A stretch of DNA of 64,000 nucleotides from Lentilactobacillus kribbianus (lineage in GTDB: Bacteria; Bacillota; Bacilli; Lactobacillales; Lactobacillaceae), in the NCBI RefSeq assembly GCF_013184075.1, contig NZ_JABEQQ010000001.1:310001-374000 (forward strand), in the 5' to 3' direction. The notes under the pieces were generated by a model. The model was not told the DNA's origin, did no database searches, and saw only the letters and a program-made list of their open reading frames with translations. Both the position numbers and the translations under genes were made by a program. Of the stretch, positions 1-8,222 are shown piece by piece. Numbering within the stretch: the first letter of the stretch is position 1; each line of letters begins with the position of its first letter.

Positions 1-1562
1 ATTTCACGACGATCAATAATTCCATTAGATGATACTTCGATAATATGGTTAGCAATGGTTTGAATAAATTCGTGATCATGAGACGTAAAAATTAATGAGC
101 CTGGGAAGTTAACTAAGGCTTCATTTAAGGCTGTGATAGATTCTAGATCCAAATGATTGGTCGGATCATCTAATAGCAAAACGTTATCTTTTTGCAACAT
201 CAGTTTGGATAACATCACCCGAACTTTTTCCCCACCTGACAAGACATTAACGTTTTTATTAACGTCATCACCAGAAAAGAGCATCCGACCTAAAAAGCCC
301 CGTAAAAAGGCATCGTCATCGGCCCCCTTTTCTGCATATTGCCGAAGCCAATCTAAAATGCGTAAATCATTACCGTCAAATTCAGCAGTAAAATCACGTG
401 GTAAATAACCTTGAGAAGTGGTTTGACCCCAAGTAACGGTACCTTCATCTGGTTTCATTTCGCCAGCAATAATTTGCATCAAGGTCGTCGTAGCCAAATC
501 AGAGCGACTAACCAAGGCTGTTTTATCGCCGGGACGTAAGGTGAAAGTAACGTTACTTAAAATTTGGTTACCATCAATGGACTTACTAACGTTATCAACT
601 CGAAGTAAGTCATTACCAATTGGCCGATTTTCTTCGAATTTGATGAACGGATATTTTCGAGATGATGGCTTAATATCATCCAAAGAAATCTTGTCCAATT
701 GCTTTTTCCGTGAAGTGGCTTGTTTAGACTTAGAAGCATTGGCACTAAACCGCGCAATAAATTCTTGTAATTCCTTGATTTGATCAGCTTTTTTAGCGTT
801 AGCATCGGCCTTTAGTTTAGCAGCCAATTGACTGGATTGTAGCCAGAAATCGTAATTACCTACGTACATCTGAATCTTACCAAAGTCGACATCACACATC
901 ATTGTGCAGACGGCGTTTAAGAAATGCCGGTCATGAGAAACCACAATGGTAATTTTAGGATAATCAGCTAAAAAGTTTTCGAGCCATTGAATGGTATAAA
1001 CATCTAGTCCGTTGGTTGGTTCATCCAAGAGCAAAATATCGGGTTCACCAAACAAGGCACGAGCTAATAATACCTTCACTTTTTGCCCTTCGTTTAATTC
1101 ACTCATTAGTTCTTGATGTAAATCTTCTGGAATTTCCAATGATTGTAACAACGAAGAGGCGTCTGCTTCTGCATTCCAGCCATCCATTTCAGCAAATTCA
1201 CCTTCGAGTTCAGCCGCCTTTAACCCATCTGCTTCTGAAAAATCAGGTTTAGCATAAAGAGCGTCTTTTTCACTCATAATATCAAACAGTTTTTGGTTCC
1301 CCTGAATAACTGTTTGCATCACGGTTTGATCTTCAAAGCCATAATGATCCTGGCTCAAACTAGACATTCGTTCATTTTTATCAATGTGAATATTACCAGT
1401 GGTAGGTTGAATTTGTCCTTGAAGTAATTTTAAAAATGTTGATTTACCGGCTCCGTTGGCACCAATAATGCCATAACAATTGCCCGGCGTGAATTTAAGG
1501 TTTACGTCTTCATAAAGCTTCTTACCAGAAAATTGTAAACCCATGTCGGTTACTGTAATCAT
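1..1562 (-). CDS. ABC-F family ATPase, 3' end cut by window
   Basis: A soluble protein with two ABC ATPase domains and no membrane segments, as in ABC-F proteins that act on the ribosome. About 520 codons are visible; the C-terminus lies before base 1. The first domain has an intact Walker A (GANGAGKST, residues 34-42), a signature LNEGQ and Walker B LLLDEPTNGLD near 177. The second domain is degenerate: the Walker A position reads SRSDLATTT (near 350, no lysine) and Walker B reads LLLDDPTNHLD (near 464), although its signature LSGGE is kept. The start ATG follows a GAAAGG ribosome site. The target and whether it gives antibiotic resistance cannot be told; the YkpA/YbiT-like housekeeping group is most likely. 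Confidence 0.85.
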   Translation of the reverse strand, partial: MITVTDMGLQFSGKKLYEDVNLKFTPGNCYGIIGANGAGKSTFLKLLQGQIQPTTGNIHIDKNERMSSLSQDHYGFEDQTVMQTVIQGNQKLFDIMSEKDALYAKPDFSEADGLKAAELEGEFAEMDGWNAEADASSLLQSLEIPEDLHQELMSELNEGQKVKVLLARALFGEPDILLLDEPTNGLDVYTIQWLENFLADYPKITIVVSHDRHFLNAVCTMMCDVDFGKIQMYVGNYDFWLQSSQLAAKLKADANAKKADQIKELQEFIARFSANASKSKQATSRKKQLDKISLDDIKPSSRKYPFIKFEENRPIGNDLLRVDNVSKSIDGNQILSNVTFTLRPGDKTALVSRSDLATTTLMQIIAGEMKPDEGTVTWGQTTSQGYLPRDFTAEFDGNDLRILDWLRQYAEKGADDDAFLRGFLGRMLFSGDDVNKNVNVLSGGEKVRVMLSKLMLQKDNVLLLDDPTNHLDLESITALNEALVNFPGSLIFTSHDHEFIQTIANHIIEVSSNGIIDRRE

Positions 1563-1587
1563 ATTTTTTCGTACCTTTCTTCAATCA

Positions 1588-1622
1588 CAAAAATGACCAG
1601 CTATTAACGCCGGTCATTTAGC
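1588..1622 (-). terminator. Hairpin after the phosphatase gene, just before the ABC-F gene
   Basis: An 8-bp inverted repeat AAATGACC...GGTCATTT with a 13-base loop is followed on the minus strand by a short T run. It could end transcription of the phosphatase gene. It ends only about 28 bases before the ABC-F start codon, so it could also lie in the ABC-F leader. Confidence 0.5.
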
Positions 1623-1672
1623 AACAATAGTCATTTCACGATACCATAATTAATTCCAACTCTCAACCGCTT

Positions 1673-2335
1673 TTAAACCGTGTCCAGGTTGTTGAAATAC
1701 TCTACTTGAATATCGTCATCTGTAATAGTTAATTTGGTAACACTACCATTAGCGGTCGCTACTCCTAAATCTAATTCAGGTGCATAACGATCTACAATCG
1801 AACGAATAGTCATGCCATGAGAAACCACTAAAACTTGATCACCATCTTTAGTGTTTTGCCGAATTTTGTCAAAGCCGCGGTCTAAACGATGCCAAAACAT
1901 ATCGTTATTTTCAGCTTGGTCATATAAGTCAGCTCGGGCAATTAAGTCTCGAGCCCGTTCCAAACCATACTTATTTAAGACTCCCGCTTCGGTGGTAGTT
2001 TCCACTTGGGCGCCGACAAATTGCCACATTTGGTTTAAATCGTTACCTTCAAAGTAACCATGAAATTGTTCTCTTAATTCGGGATATTGGTATTGGACAA
2101 TGTTCATATTGTGCTCTGCATTTTCCTTTAAAATCAAGCGCATTGTATCAATGGCTCGACCTGAATCACTAGAAAAAGCAGCATCAAAGTTGATTTTGGC
2201 CAATCGTTTACCGGCACTATGGGCATCTTGTTGCCCCTTTTCGGTAAGCGGTGAATCAATCCAGCCCTGAACTTTATTGTATAAGTTCAAGTAAGTCTGG
2301 CCGTGACGAACTACGTATGCTGTAATTTTAGTCAT
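1673..2335 (-). CDS. Histidine phosphatase family protein (phosphoglycerate mutase-like)
   Basis: A 220-residue cytoplasmic phosphatase or mutase of the histidine phosphatase superfamily. The N-terminal RHGQT motif (R10, H11) holds the nucleophilic histidine, a LREQFHGYFEG segment supplies the acidic residue, and VVSHGMT near residue 173 gives the second histidine. The length fits the broad-specificity phosphatases rather than the roughly 230-250 residue 2,3-bisphosphoglycerate-dependent mutases, so a glycolytic role is not assumed. The substrate is unknown. The gene is monocistronic, with the ABC-F gene downstream on the same strand. Confidence 0.8.
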   Translation of the reverse strand: MTKITAYVVRHGQTYLNLYNKVQGWIDSPLTEKGQQDAHSAGKRLAKINFDAAFSSDSGRAIDTMRLILKENAEHNMNIVQYQYPELREQFHGYFEGNDLNQMWQFVGAQVETTTEAGVLNKYGLERARDLIARADLYDQAENNDMFWHRLDRGFDKIRQNTKDGDQVLVVSHGMTIRSIVDRYAPELDLGVATANGSVTKLTITDDDIQVEYFNNLDTV

Positions 2336-2475
2336 TAAATCATCCTCCCTAACTATCGTTCTTACTATATATTATAACTTATTTTCTACTTACTTCCTAG
2401 AATAGGCTGTTCACTTAGTTTATGATAGAATAGATAAGTATTATTTTAGAAGTTATTTTATGGGAGGAATTTATT

Positions 2476-3126
2476 ATGCAAAAATACGTTGCGGAATTTA
2501 TCGGAACGTTTATGTTAGTCTTCTCCGGAACAGCTGCCGTTGTTTTAGCTAAAGGTGATGCTTTGACAATTGGATTGGCTTTCGGATTAGCAATTACTGT
2601 AATGGCTTATGCTTTCGGTAATGTTTCTGGTGGTAATTTTAACCCGGCCGTATCATTAGCTATGTTGATCAATAATCGCCTAAGTGGGATTGATTTTATT
2701 GGTTACGTGGTTGCTCAATTTTTAGGCGCCACAGCTGCTTCAGCTATTATTAAAACCCTTGTTGGTGATTTAGGCTTAGCTACTAATCAACTTGGCCAAA
2801 CTGATTTTCCTAAAATTGGTGCTGGTACTGCCTTTTGGTTTGAACTATTAATTACTTTCATCTTCGTGTTAGTAATTGTTATGACTACTAGTGATTCATT
2901 AGGCAATGCTAACTTGGCTCCTTTAGCTATCGGTTTAACCCTTGGCTTTTTGATTATCGCTGCTTTAAACTTAACTGGCGGTTCATTAAATCCAGCTCGA
3001 AGCTTCGGTCCAGCTATTATGGCCGGTGGTTCTGCTCTCAAGCACTATTGGGTTTACTTGCTTGCTCCCCTCGTTGGTGGCGCTCTTGCCGCTGTCGTTG
3101 GTCGTTGGTTTGGTAGTGAAAACTAA
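2476..3126 (+). CDS. MIP family aquaporin / small-solute channel
   Basis: A 216-residue membrane channel with six predicted helices and the two half-helix signatures GGNFNPAVS (NPA at 56-58) and GGSLNPARS (NPA at 172-174 followed by the selectivity-filter arginine, R175). The short length and absence of the longer GlpF loops favour a water-type channel. The helix-5 filter position (about residue 160) appears to be isoleucine rather than the AqpZ histidine, as in AqpM or plant TIP channels; this comes from a by-eye alignment. Permeation of glycerol or other solutes cannot be excluded. A GGGAGG ribosome site precedes the ATG. Confidence 0.85.
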   Translation: MQKYVAEFIGTFMLVFSGTAAVVLAKGDALTIGLAFGLAITVMAYAFGNVSGGNFNPAVSLAMLINNRLSGIDFIGYVVAQFLGATAASAIIKTLVGDLGLATNQLGQTDFPKIGAGTAFWFELLITFIFVLVIVMTTSDSLGNANLAPLAIGLTLGFLIIAALNLTGGSLNPARSFGPAIMAGGSALKHYWVYLLAPLVGGALAAVVGRWFGSEN

Positions 3127-3136
3127 TAAATAAAAA

Positions 3137-3177
3137 AAGAAACGGTAACGAATTTTTAAGTTCGTTACCGTTTTTTA
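3137..3177. terminator. Bidirectional terminator
   Basis: A 13-bp perfect stem (AAACGGTAACGAA at 3140-3152 and its complement at 3161-3173) carries T runs on both strands. It separates the convergent aquaporin and NAD(P)-binding protein genes. Confidence 0.9.
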
Positions 3178-3186
3178 TTTTGTCAA

Positions 3187-3825
3187 TTAATACCAAGCTG
3201 GTTTATCACCATCAGTGTTGGGCTTATTTAAACCAATCGAAGCTCGTTTGTACTTATCTGGATGAGCCACAATCTCAGTTACTACTGTCGCCACTGATTT
3301 ACGAGATACTTCTGTACCTTTAAAAGGATCGTTACGTTGCGTAACTTCATAATCCACTTCATCTTTATCGGTCAACCACGCTGGTCGGATAATAGTGTAA
3401 TCTAAATCGGAATCTTCAATGATTTTAGCGGCCGCCGCGTAGTTAGTAATGTAATCGCCCAAAATAGTGTTGTTCCATTCACCGAACTTCCCTGGTACTT
3501 CGTCATAAATTCCTAAAGTAGAAATCCAAACAATTCGATTAACTCCGGTCTCATGCATCGTGTCAACGATTAGTCGAGCCATATCAATAACCTTGCCGGC
3601 CAAATTAGCATAAACGATATCGACCCCCGTCATAACCTTTTTTAATAAATTAGCATCCAAAACATCACCGGTTACTACGGTGGCCTTAGCTAATAATTTT
3701 GCGTCTAATTTCAATTTGGCAGTATCACGTAAAAATAGGGTCACATCATTATTATCATTAATTAACATCTGATCAGCTAACTGGGCAATTTGGCCAGAAG
3801 CCCCTAAAACTAGTACTTTTGTCAT
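3187..3825 (-). CDS. NAD(P)-binding atypical SDR protein (NmrA/YwnB-like)
   Basis: A 212-residue single-domain Rossmann protein. The N-terminus carries the dinucleotide motif VLGASGQIAQLA, and the pattern of a VWISTLGIYDE segment followed by DYTIIRPAWL is typical of atypical short-chain dehydrogenases of the NAD(P)H-binding family. No YxxxK catalytic pair is obvious, so it may be a redox-sensing or binding protein rather than a dehydrogenase. The start ATG follows a strong AAGGAGGT site. It is monocistronic and its substrate is unknown. Confidence 0.75.
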   Translation of the reverse strand: MTKVLVLGASGQIAQLADQMLINDNNDVTLFLRDTAKLKLDAKLLAKATVVTGDVLDANLLKKVMTGVDIVYANLAGKVIDMARLIVDTMHETGVNRIVWISTLGIYDEVPGKFGEWNNTILGDYITNYAAAAKIIEDSDLDYTIIRPAWLTDKDEVDYEVTQRNDPFKGTEVSRKSVATVVTEIVAHPDKYKRASIGLNKPNTDGDKPAWY

Positions 3826-3936
3826 TAAAACATACCTCCTTGATTTAATTCTATCATAGCATTACCACTTACTATTAACAAGTACTTTATTAAGTAATTA
3901 TTTATAATGATATATGATATTTATAATTAACGTGCT

Positions 3937-3973
3937 AATAAAAAAGGAATGAAGTTTTTAAACTTGCATTCCC
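3937..3973 (-). terminator. Terminator of the zinc alcohol dehydrogenase gene
   Basis: On the minus strand a GGAATG/CATTCC stem extended by AAGTT/AACTT is followed by six T residues. Confidence 0.8.
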
Positions 3974-3980
3974 GCTTTAT

Positions 3981-5099
3981 CTATTCAGGTTGATATTGCT
4001 CATCAATAATTAGAACTGGTTTAATCGTTTCACCGCTAATTGAATCCGTATTAGCTTGATTAATATCCGCAAATGAATAAAATTTTTCAGTTTTATCGAA
4101 ATCAAACATGCCGGCTTGATAAAATTCAATTAAGCGTGGAATATCAATTTGTGGAATGGCATCCCCCATGTTAACTCCAATCACCGACTTATTATCTACA
4201 CACAAGTCATTCCACGTATCAATATCAATATGATTAGCAGTGACTGCAATTTCTGCTGCGACCCCACCTTGATCTAAAGCCGCAATGGCTTCTTTCATCA
4301 CTTTAGTTACTCCGGTAGTGTCAACCGTAAAGTCTACTCCACGGCCATGGGTTAACGCTTTAATCGCCATTACCACGTCGCCACCACGACTATTGATCGT
4401 GTCGGTGGCCCCCAGTTCTTTAGCTAACAATAACCGACTGTCGACTTGATCTACCGCGATAACTTTAGTACAACCCGCGATCTTAGCGGCCATCATCGCC
4501 GCTAACCCCACCGCACCAGTACCAAACACAGCAATCGTGTCTCCTGGGCGAGGTTTTAACGTATTTAACACGGTTCCACTACCGGTAACATACCCACATC
4601 CTAAAGGCCCCAGTTTGCGTAAATCTAAATCATTGGGTACCTTAACGACGTTGCGTTCTCGTACTACCGTTGTGGTAGTAAACGAAGATTGGTTAAACAT
4701 ATCATCAATGGGCTGATCATCTAATGTAAAGTGGGCAGAACCATCAGGCCTAGTCCCAGATAAATTATTTTTAGCATAATTGCGACATTGTGTTGGAATT
4801 CCCCGTAAACAATTATCGCAAACGCCGCAAGCATAAAAGGATAATACCACATGATCACCAGGTTGCACGGATTCAACACTACTTCCCACCGCTTCGACAA
4901 TCCCAGAGCCCTCGTGACCCAGTATAATTGGATAACCAATTTTAGCGTCCCCTTTGCGCAGGGCCTCATCTGAGTGACAGATACCACTGGCTACCATGTG
5001 AACAATAACATCGTCAGGTCCCATTGCTGCTAATTCAATATCATCTGTAATAACAAATGGTTCTCCTTGCCGTTGTACAACCGCTGCTGTTATCTTCAT
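3981..5099 (-). CDS. Zinc-dependent alcohol dehydrogenase (class III / aryl-alcohol type)
   Basis: A medium-chain NAD-dependent dehydrogenase of 372 residues. Catalytic zinc ligands are visible as C41 (GICHSDE), H62 (LGHEGSG) and C168; the structural zinc site is CGVCDNC plus C105. The Rossmann fold shows GTGAVG at 193-198. The frame opens ten codons earlier, but the start at 5099 sits at a good distance behind an AAAAGGGG ribosome site. The closest familiar group is the aryl/benzyl or allyl alcohol dehydrogenases; the substrate is not fixed by sequence. A perfect cre match about 50 bases upstream suggests repression by CcpA. Confidence 0.85.
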   Translation of the reverse strand: MKITAAVVQRQGEPFVITDDIELAAMGPDDVIVHMVASGICHSDEALRKGDAKIGYPIILGHEGSGIVEAVGSSVESVQPGDHVVLSFYACGVCDNCLRGIPTQCRNYAKNNLSGTRPDGSAHFTLDDQPIDDMFNQSSFTTTTVVRERNVVKVPNDLDLRKLGPLGCGYVTGSGTVLNTLKPRPGDTIAVFGTGAVGLAAMMAAKIAGCTKVIAVDQVDSRLLLAKELGATDTINSRGGDVVMAIKALTHGRGVDFTVDTTGVTKVMKEAIAALDQGGVAAEIAVTANHIDIDTWNDLCVDNKSVIGVNMGDAIPQIDIPRLIEFYQAGMFDFDKTEKFYSFADINQANTDSISGETIKPVLIIDEQYQPE

Positions 5100-5149
5100 G
5101 ATAATATCCCCTTTTATTAAGTATTTCACAAAGTTATTATATCAGGTTT

Positions 5150-5163
5150 TGTAACCGGTTTCA
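5150..5163. promoter_or_regulatory. cre site (CcpA operator) upstream of the alcohol dehydrogenase
   Basis: TGTAACCGGTTTCA matches the cre consensus TGNAANCGNTNNCA at every fixed position and sits in a slightly longer palindrome (5148-5165). It lies about 50 bases before the zinc alcohol dehydrogenase start. Confidence 0.65.
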
Positions 5164-5191
5164 AACTTGGTTTTATTAAATTGAATCTACT

Positions 5192-5218
5192 AAAAAACTC
5201 TCACCTAAGTGAGAGTTT
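5192..5218 (-). terminator. Terminator of the short 6-phosphogluconate dehydrogenase gene
   Basis: A 10-bp perfect stem AAACTCTCAC (5195-5204) and GTGAGAGTTT (5209-5218) with a 4-base loop is followed by T residues on the minus strand. Confidence 0.9.
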
Positions 5219-5231
5219 AAAATCAAATTAA

Positions 5232-6137
5232 TTATTTTTTCATATCCATTGCGTGACCACCAAAACCATTACGTAAGGCAGAAACTACTTTACCAGTGAA
5301 AGAATCATCATTATTCATTGAATCCCAACGTTGATATAGTGAAGCGGTAATAACCGGAACGGCAACATCTTCATTAAGAGCTTCTTGAACAGTCCACTTA
5401 CCTTCACCAGATGAGTGCATTGTTCCGGTAATCTTAGAAAGATTATCATCCTTTGCAAAGGCTTCTTCAGCCAATTCCATTAACCAGCCACGTACAACTG
5501 ATCCATGAACCCAAACTTTGGCTACAGCTTCATTGTCATATTCAAATTGGCTGTTTTGCAAAACATCAAATCCTTCACCAATAGCACCCATCATCCCATA
5601 TTCGATTCCGTTATGAACCATCTTTAAGAAATGACCTGAACCCGGTTTTCCTGTGTATAAATAACCATCTTTTTCGGCAATTCCTTCGTAAATTGGACGA
5701 ATATGATCAAAAGCTTCTTGGCTTGGACCACCAATCATAAAGTTACCATCATGGCGAGCACCATCTTGACCACCAGAAGTGCCACAGTCAAAGAAGTTAA
5801 TGCCCTGAGCTTTAGCAATTTCACTGTGACGAATTGAATCTTTGTAAAATGAATTACCACCATCAATTAGGTAATCACCAGATGATAATAAACTAACCAA
5901 TTCTTCAACAGTTGAATCAGTTGGCTTACCAGCCGGAACCATAATCCAAACAATTCTTGGTGCACTTAACTTAGATACTAAATCAGCATTACTAGTAGCT
6001 CCAGTGGCTCCAGCTTCTACCGCTGCTTTAATGCTATCTGGGTTCAAATCAAACGCAACTACATCGTTGCCGTTATCAATCAAATTTTTCACAAGGTTAA
6101 GACCCATTTTACCGAGACCAATCATCCCAATTTGCAT
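5232..6137 (-). CDS. gnd: 6-phosphogluconate dehydrogenase (decarboxylating), short form
   Basis: A 301-residue enzyme of the short 6-phosphogluconate dehydrogenase class, which oxidises and decarboxylates 6-phosphogluconate to ribulose 5-phosphate. It shows the coenzyme motif GLGKMG at 7-12, the substrate region LIDGGNSFYKDS, and the catalytic segment [12 protein letters not shown]. It lacks the long C-terminal half present in the 475-residue Gnd at 44978-46405. Short forms are often NAD-dependent, so the two may differ in cofactor. The gene stands alone, between convergent terminators. Confidence 0.9.
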   Translation of the reverse strand: MQIGMIGLGKMGLNLVKNLIDNGNDVVAFDLNPDSIKAAVEAGATGATSNADLVSKLSAPRIVWIMVPAGKPTDSTVEELVSLLSSGDYLIDGGNSFYKDSIRHSEIAKAQGINFFDCGTSGGQDGARHDGNFMIGGPSQEAFDHIRPIYEGIAEKDGYLYTGKPGSGHFLKMVHNGIEYGMMGAIGEGFDVLQNSQFEYDNEAVAKVWVHGSVVRGWLMELAEEAFAKDDNLSKITGTMHSSGEGKWTVQEALNEDVAVPVITASLYQRWDSMNNDDSFTGKVVSALRNGFGGHAMDMKK

Positions 6138-6454
6138 TCTAATTACCTCACAATTTATGTTTACTAGATTTAATACACTTTTATTATATATTTTGAAAGT
6201 AATTTTCGCAAGAGAAACTATTATTACTTTATGATAGTGATTGATTCGGACTTTTCATATTATGAAAAATGCTGATATATAGGCGTTTTTTCGATATTTT
6301 TCTTTTTTATTTAACATTACTTTTCAATTAACCGTTTTTAATTATTTGAAAATTTTTTTCATTTATTGATTTTTGAAAATTACTAATACTAAATGTCACT
6401 CAAGTCACTTCATGCTAAAATTGAAGTAATAATTAACGATAGGAGTAGTTATCA
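6138..6454. other. AT-rich intergenic region between divergent genes
   Basis: This stretch of about 317 bases separates the minus-strand 6-phosphogluconate dehydrogenase from the plus-strand DedA-like gene and should hold both promoters. A small inverted repeat ACTTCA...TGAAGT (about 6409-6429) lies 25 bases before the DedA-like start. I see no ORF and no RNA family in it. Confidence 0.5.
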
Positions 6455-7093
6455 ATGAGAACCAATCCATATGATATTTACACCACTACTAAAAATATCT
6501 CGATGACTCTTGATCATTCTATCAAAGCTGCCGTCGATGCTGGTGGTCTCGGTAGTTATTTTGTTTTCTTTTTTATCATTTTTTTAGGTTGTGCCTTTAT
6601 CTTTTTGGCTTGGCTTCCTAGTGACGTTTTAATTTTTTTGTGTGGTAGTTTAGCTAACAGCGGTCACATGAATATCTTGATGGTTATTATAGCCGGTAGC
6701 GCTGCAGCCTTTTTAGGCAACCAGCTAAAATACAAAATGGCATTTCACCATCAACAACGCAACCCCAATCATCATGTTAAATTAAATGACAAATGGGCTG
6801 CCACTTATTTCAAGCGAAACAAAGACGGTTCCGTCGTCACCGGTAATCTCATTCCCGTAGTTGGTAACTTAATTCCAATGATTGCCGGTTATAATCGGAT
6901 GAACTTTCAACGCTTTACTAAAGACAATATTAAAGGAACCTTTCTTTGGATCATCATCTTTACTATGATGGGATTTATCTCAAATAACATCCCGATCATT
7001 GAACATAATATGGTAATTTCTTCATTAATAGTCAGTCTATTAGTCGGGCTATTATATCGTTTGATCGAAAAAATTATCGTCAAATTCAAATAA
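6455..7093 (+). CDS. DedA family (VTT domain) membrane protein, divergent
   Basis: A 212-residue membrane protein with about five hydrophobic segments. The segment WLPSDVLIFLCGSLANSG matches the DedA N-terminal pattern (xPGDxxLxxxGxLA), and GNLIPVVGNLIPMIAG followed by MNFQRF matches the second VTT repeat. DedA proteins flip phospholipids or undecaprenyl phosphate. The arginine normally seen in the second repeat (FIPxxRxxxPxxAG) is glycine or asparagine here, and the PGD aspartate is shifted to PSD, so activity may differ. An ATAGGAG site precedes the ATG. It is followed by two wall-hydrolase genes. Confidence 0.65.
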   Translation: MRTNPYDIYTTTKNISMTLDHSIKAAVDAGGLGSYFVFFFIIFLGCAFIFLAWLPSDVLIFLCGSLANSGHMNILMVIIAGSAAAFLGNQLKYKMAFHHQQRNPNHHVKLNDKWAATYFKRNKDGSVVTGNLIPVVGNLIPMIAGYNRMNFQRFTKDNIKGTFLWIIIFTMMGFISNNIPIIEHNMVISSLIVSLLVGLLYRLIEKIIVKFK

Positions 7094-7096
7094 CGT

Positions 7097-7132
7097 AAAA
7101 ACGACTATCACATAACGGATAGTCGTTTTTTG
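7097..7132 (+). terminator. Terminator of the DedA-like gene
   Basis: An 11-bp stem AAACGACTATC...GATAGTCGTTT is followed by a T run. Confidence 0.9.
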
Positions 7133-7257
7133 GCATTATTTTGCATTAATATTACAAATTCCGAAATATCTTTTAACCAAATTGAAACCTTGCTGAGATT
7201 TTCTAGTAGTATTGACTCGATATAATGATTTTTGTACTGATTTAGGAGATATTAAAG

Positions 7258-8163
7258 ATGAAATTAAATACTAAAAAAATTATGGCTGCACTTATGGGTG
7301 CCTTTGCTGCATTAAGTTTTTCTACAACCGCTTTTGCTAGCAAAAATAAAATTGCCGACGTATCCCAATATCAAGGTAACATTAATTGGAAAAAAGCTTC
7401 TAAAGAAATGCAAATGGTTATCATCCGCGTACAACACGGTAACAAAGGTGATGCTGATTTTAAGGTTGATACTCACAAAGATATCAACGCTAATGGAGCT
7501 TACAAATACAACGTCCCCTTTGGCCAATATGACTACACAGAATTTACTAGTGTAGCCGATGCTAAACAAGAAGCCAAAGACTTCTACAAACGAACTAACA
7601 AACATGCCAAGTTCTTCGTATTAGACAACGAACACCGTAAAGGCAAAGGTAGCGAACAATCTTACGTAAACGCTTGGTACAAACAAATGCGCAAGTTAAC
7701 TAATAAGCCACTGGTTTATTACACTTACGAAAGTTTTGCTAAACAACACAAAATCAATTTTTCTCAATTTAACGGTTCCTGGATTGCCAAATATTCCAAT
7801 AAGAAACCAAGTGGTGTTAAGGCCGATCTTTGGCAATATACTTCAAAGGGCCATATCAGTGGTATCACTGCTAATACCGTGGATTTAAGTAAAGCTTTAA
7901 ACGCTAGTAAAGTGAAGTCTTGGTACTCAACTCCTAAAAAAGCCAGTTATTACACTAGCTTACCAAGCAGCAAGCATTTCAAAACGTTAAAATCAATCGG
8001 TATTTACAAAACTGCTGAATTGACGGGTCATACCGGTTCCTTTAAAAAAGGTCAAAAATTAACCATCAAAAAAGTAGTTCGGTCTAAAGGCGGTGCTTAC
8101 CGTCTTCAACTACTAAACGGAAAATACATCAGCGCCAACAAAGATTTAGTTAAAGCTGAATAA
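7258..8163 (+). CDS. Secreted GH25 family lysozyme (N-acetylmuramidase)
   Basis: A 301-residue exported wall hydrolase. A signal peptide with KK residues, a hydrophobic core and a TAFA cleavage region spans about residues 1-28. The glycoside hydrolase 25 domain (about 30-215) shows the start ADVSQYQGNINW, the acidic FVLDNEH segment and the end motif ADLWQYTS followed by VDLS. The C-terminal 75 residues (YYTSLPSSKHFKTL onward) resemble the basic SH3-like or DUF5776-type wall-binding modules of lactobacilli. A TATAAT box at 7221-7226 precedes an AGGAG site. The NlpC/P60 gene follows, and both may be co-transcribed. Confidence 0.88.
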   Translation: MKLNTKKIMAALMGAFAALSFSTTAFASKNKIADVSQYQGNINWKKASKEMQMVIIRVQHGNKGDADFKVDTHKDINANGAYKYNVPFGQYDYTEFTSVADAKQEAKDFYKRTNKHAKFFVLDNEHRKGKGSEQSYVNAWYKQMRKLTNKPLVYYTYESFAKQHKINFSQFNGSWIAKYSNKKPSGVKADLWQYTSKGHISGITANTVDLSKALNASKVKSWYSTPKKASYYTSLPSSKHFKTLKSIGIYKTAELTGHTGSFKKGQKLTIKKVVRSKGGAYRLQLLNGKYISANKDLVKAE

Positions 8164-8222
8164 TTTAATTAAAATTTTAAGGAGAGTTTATTATCAAATC
8201 AAATCGTCTTACTAACATTATC

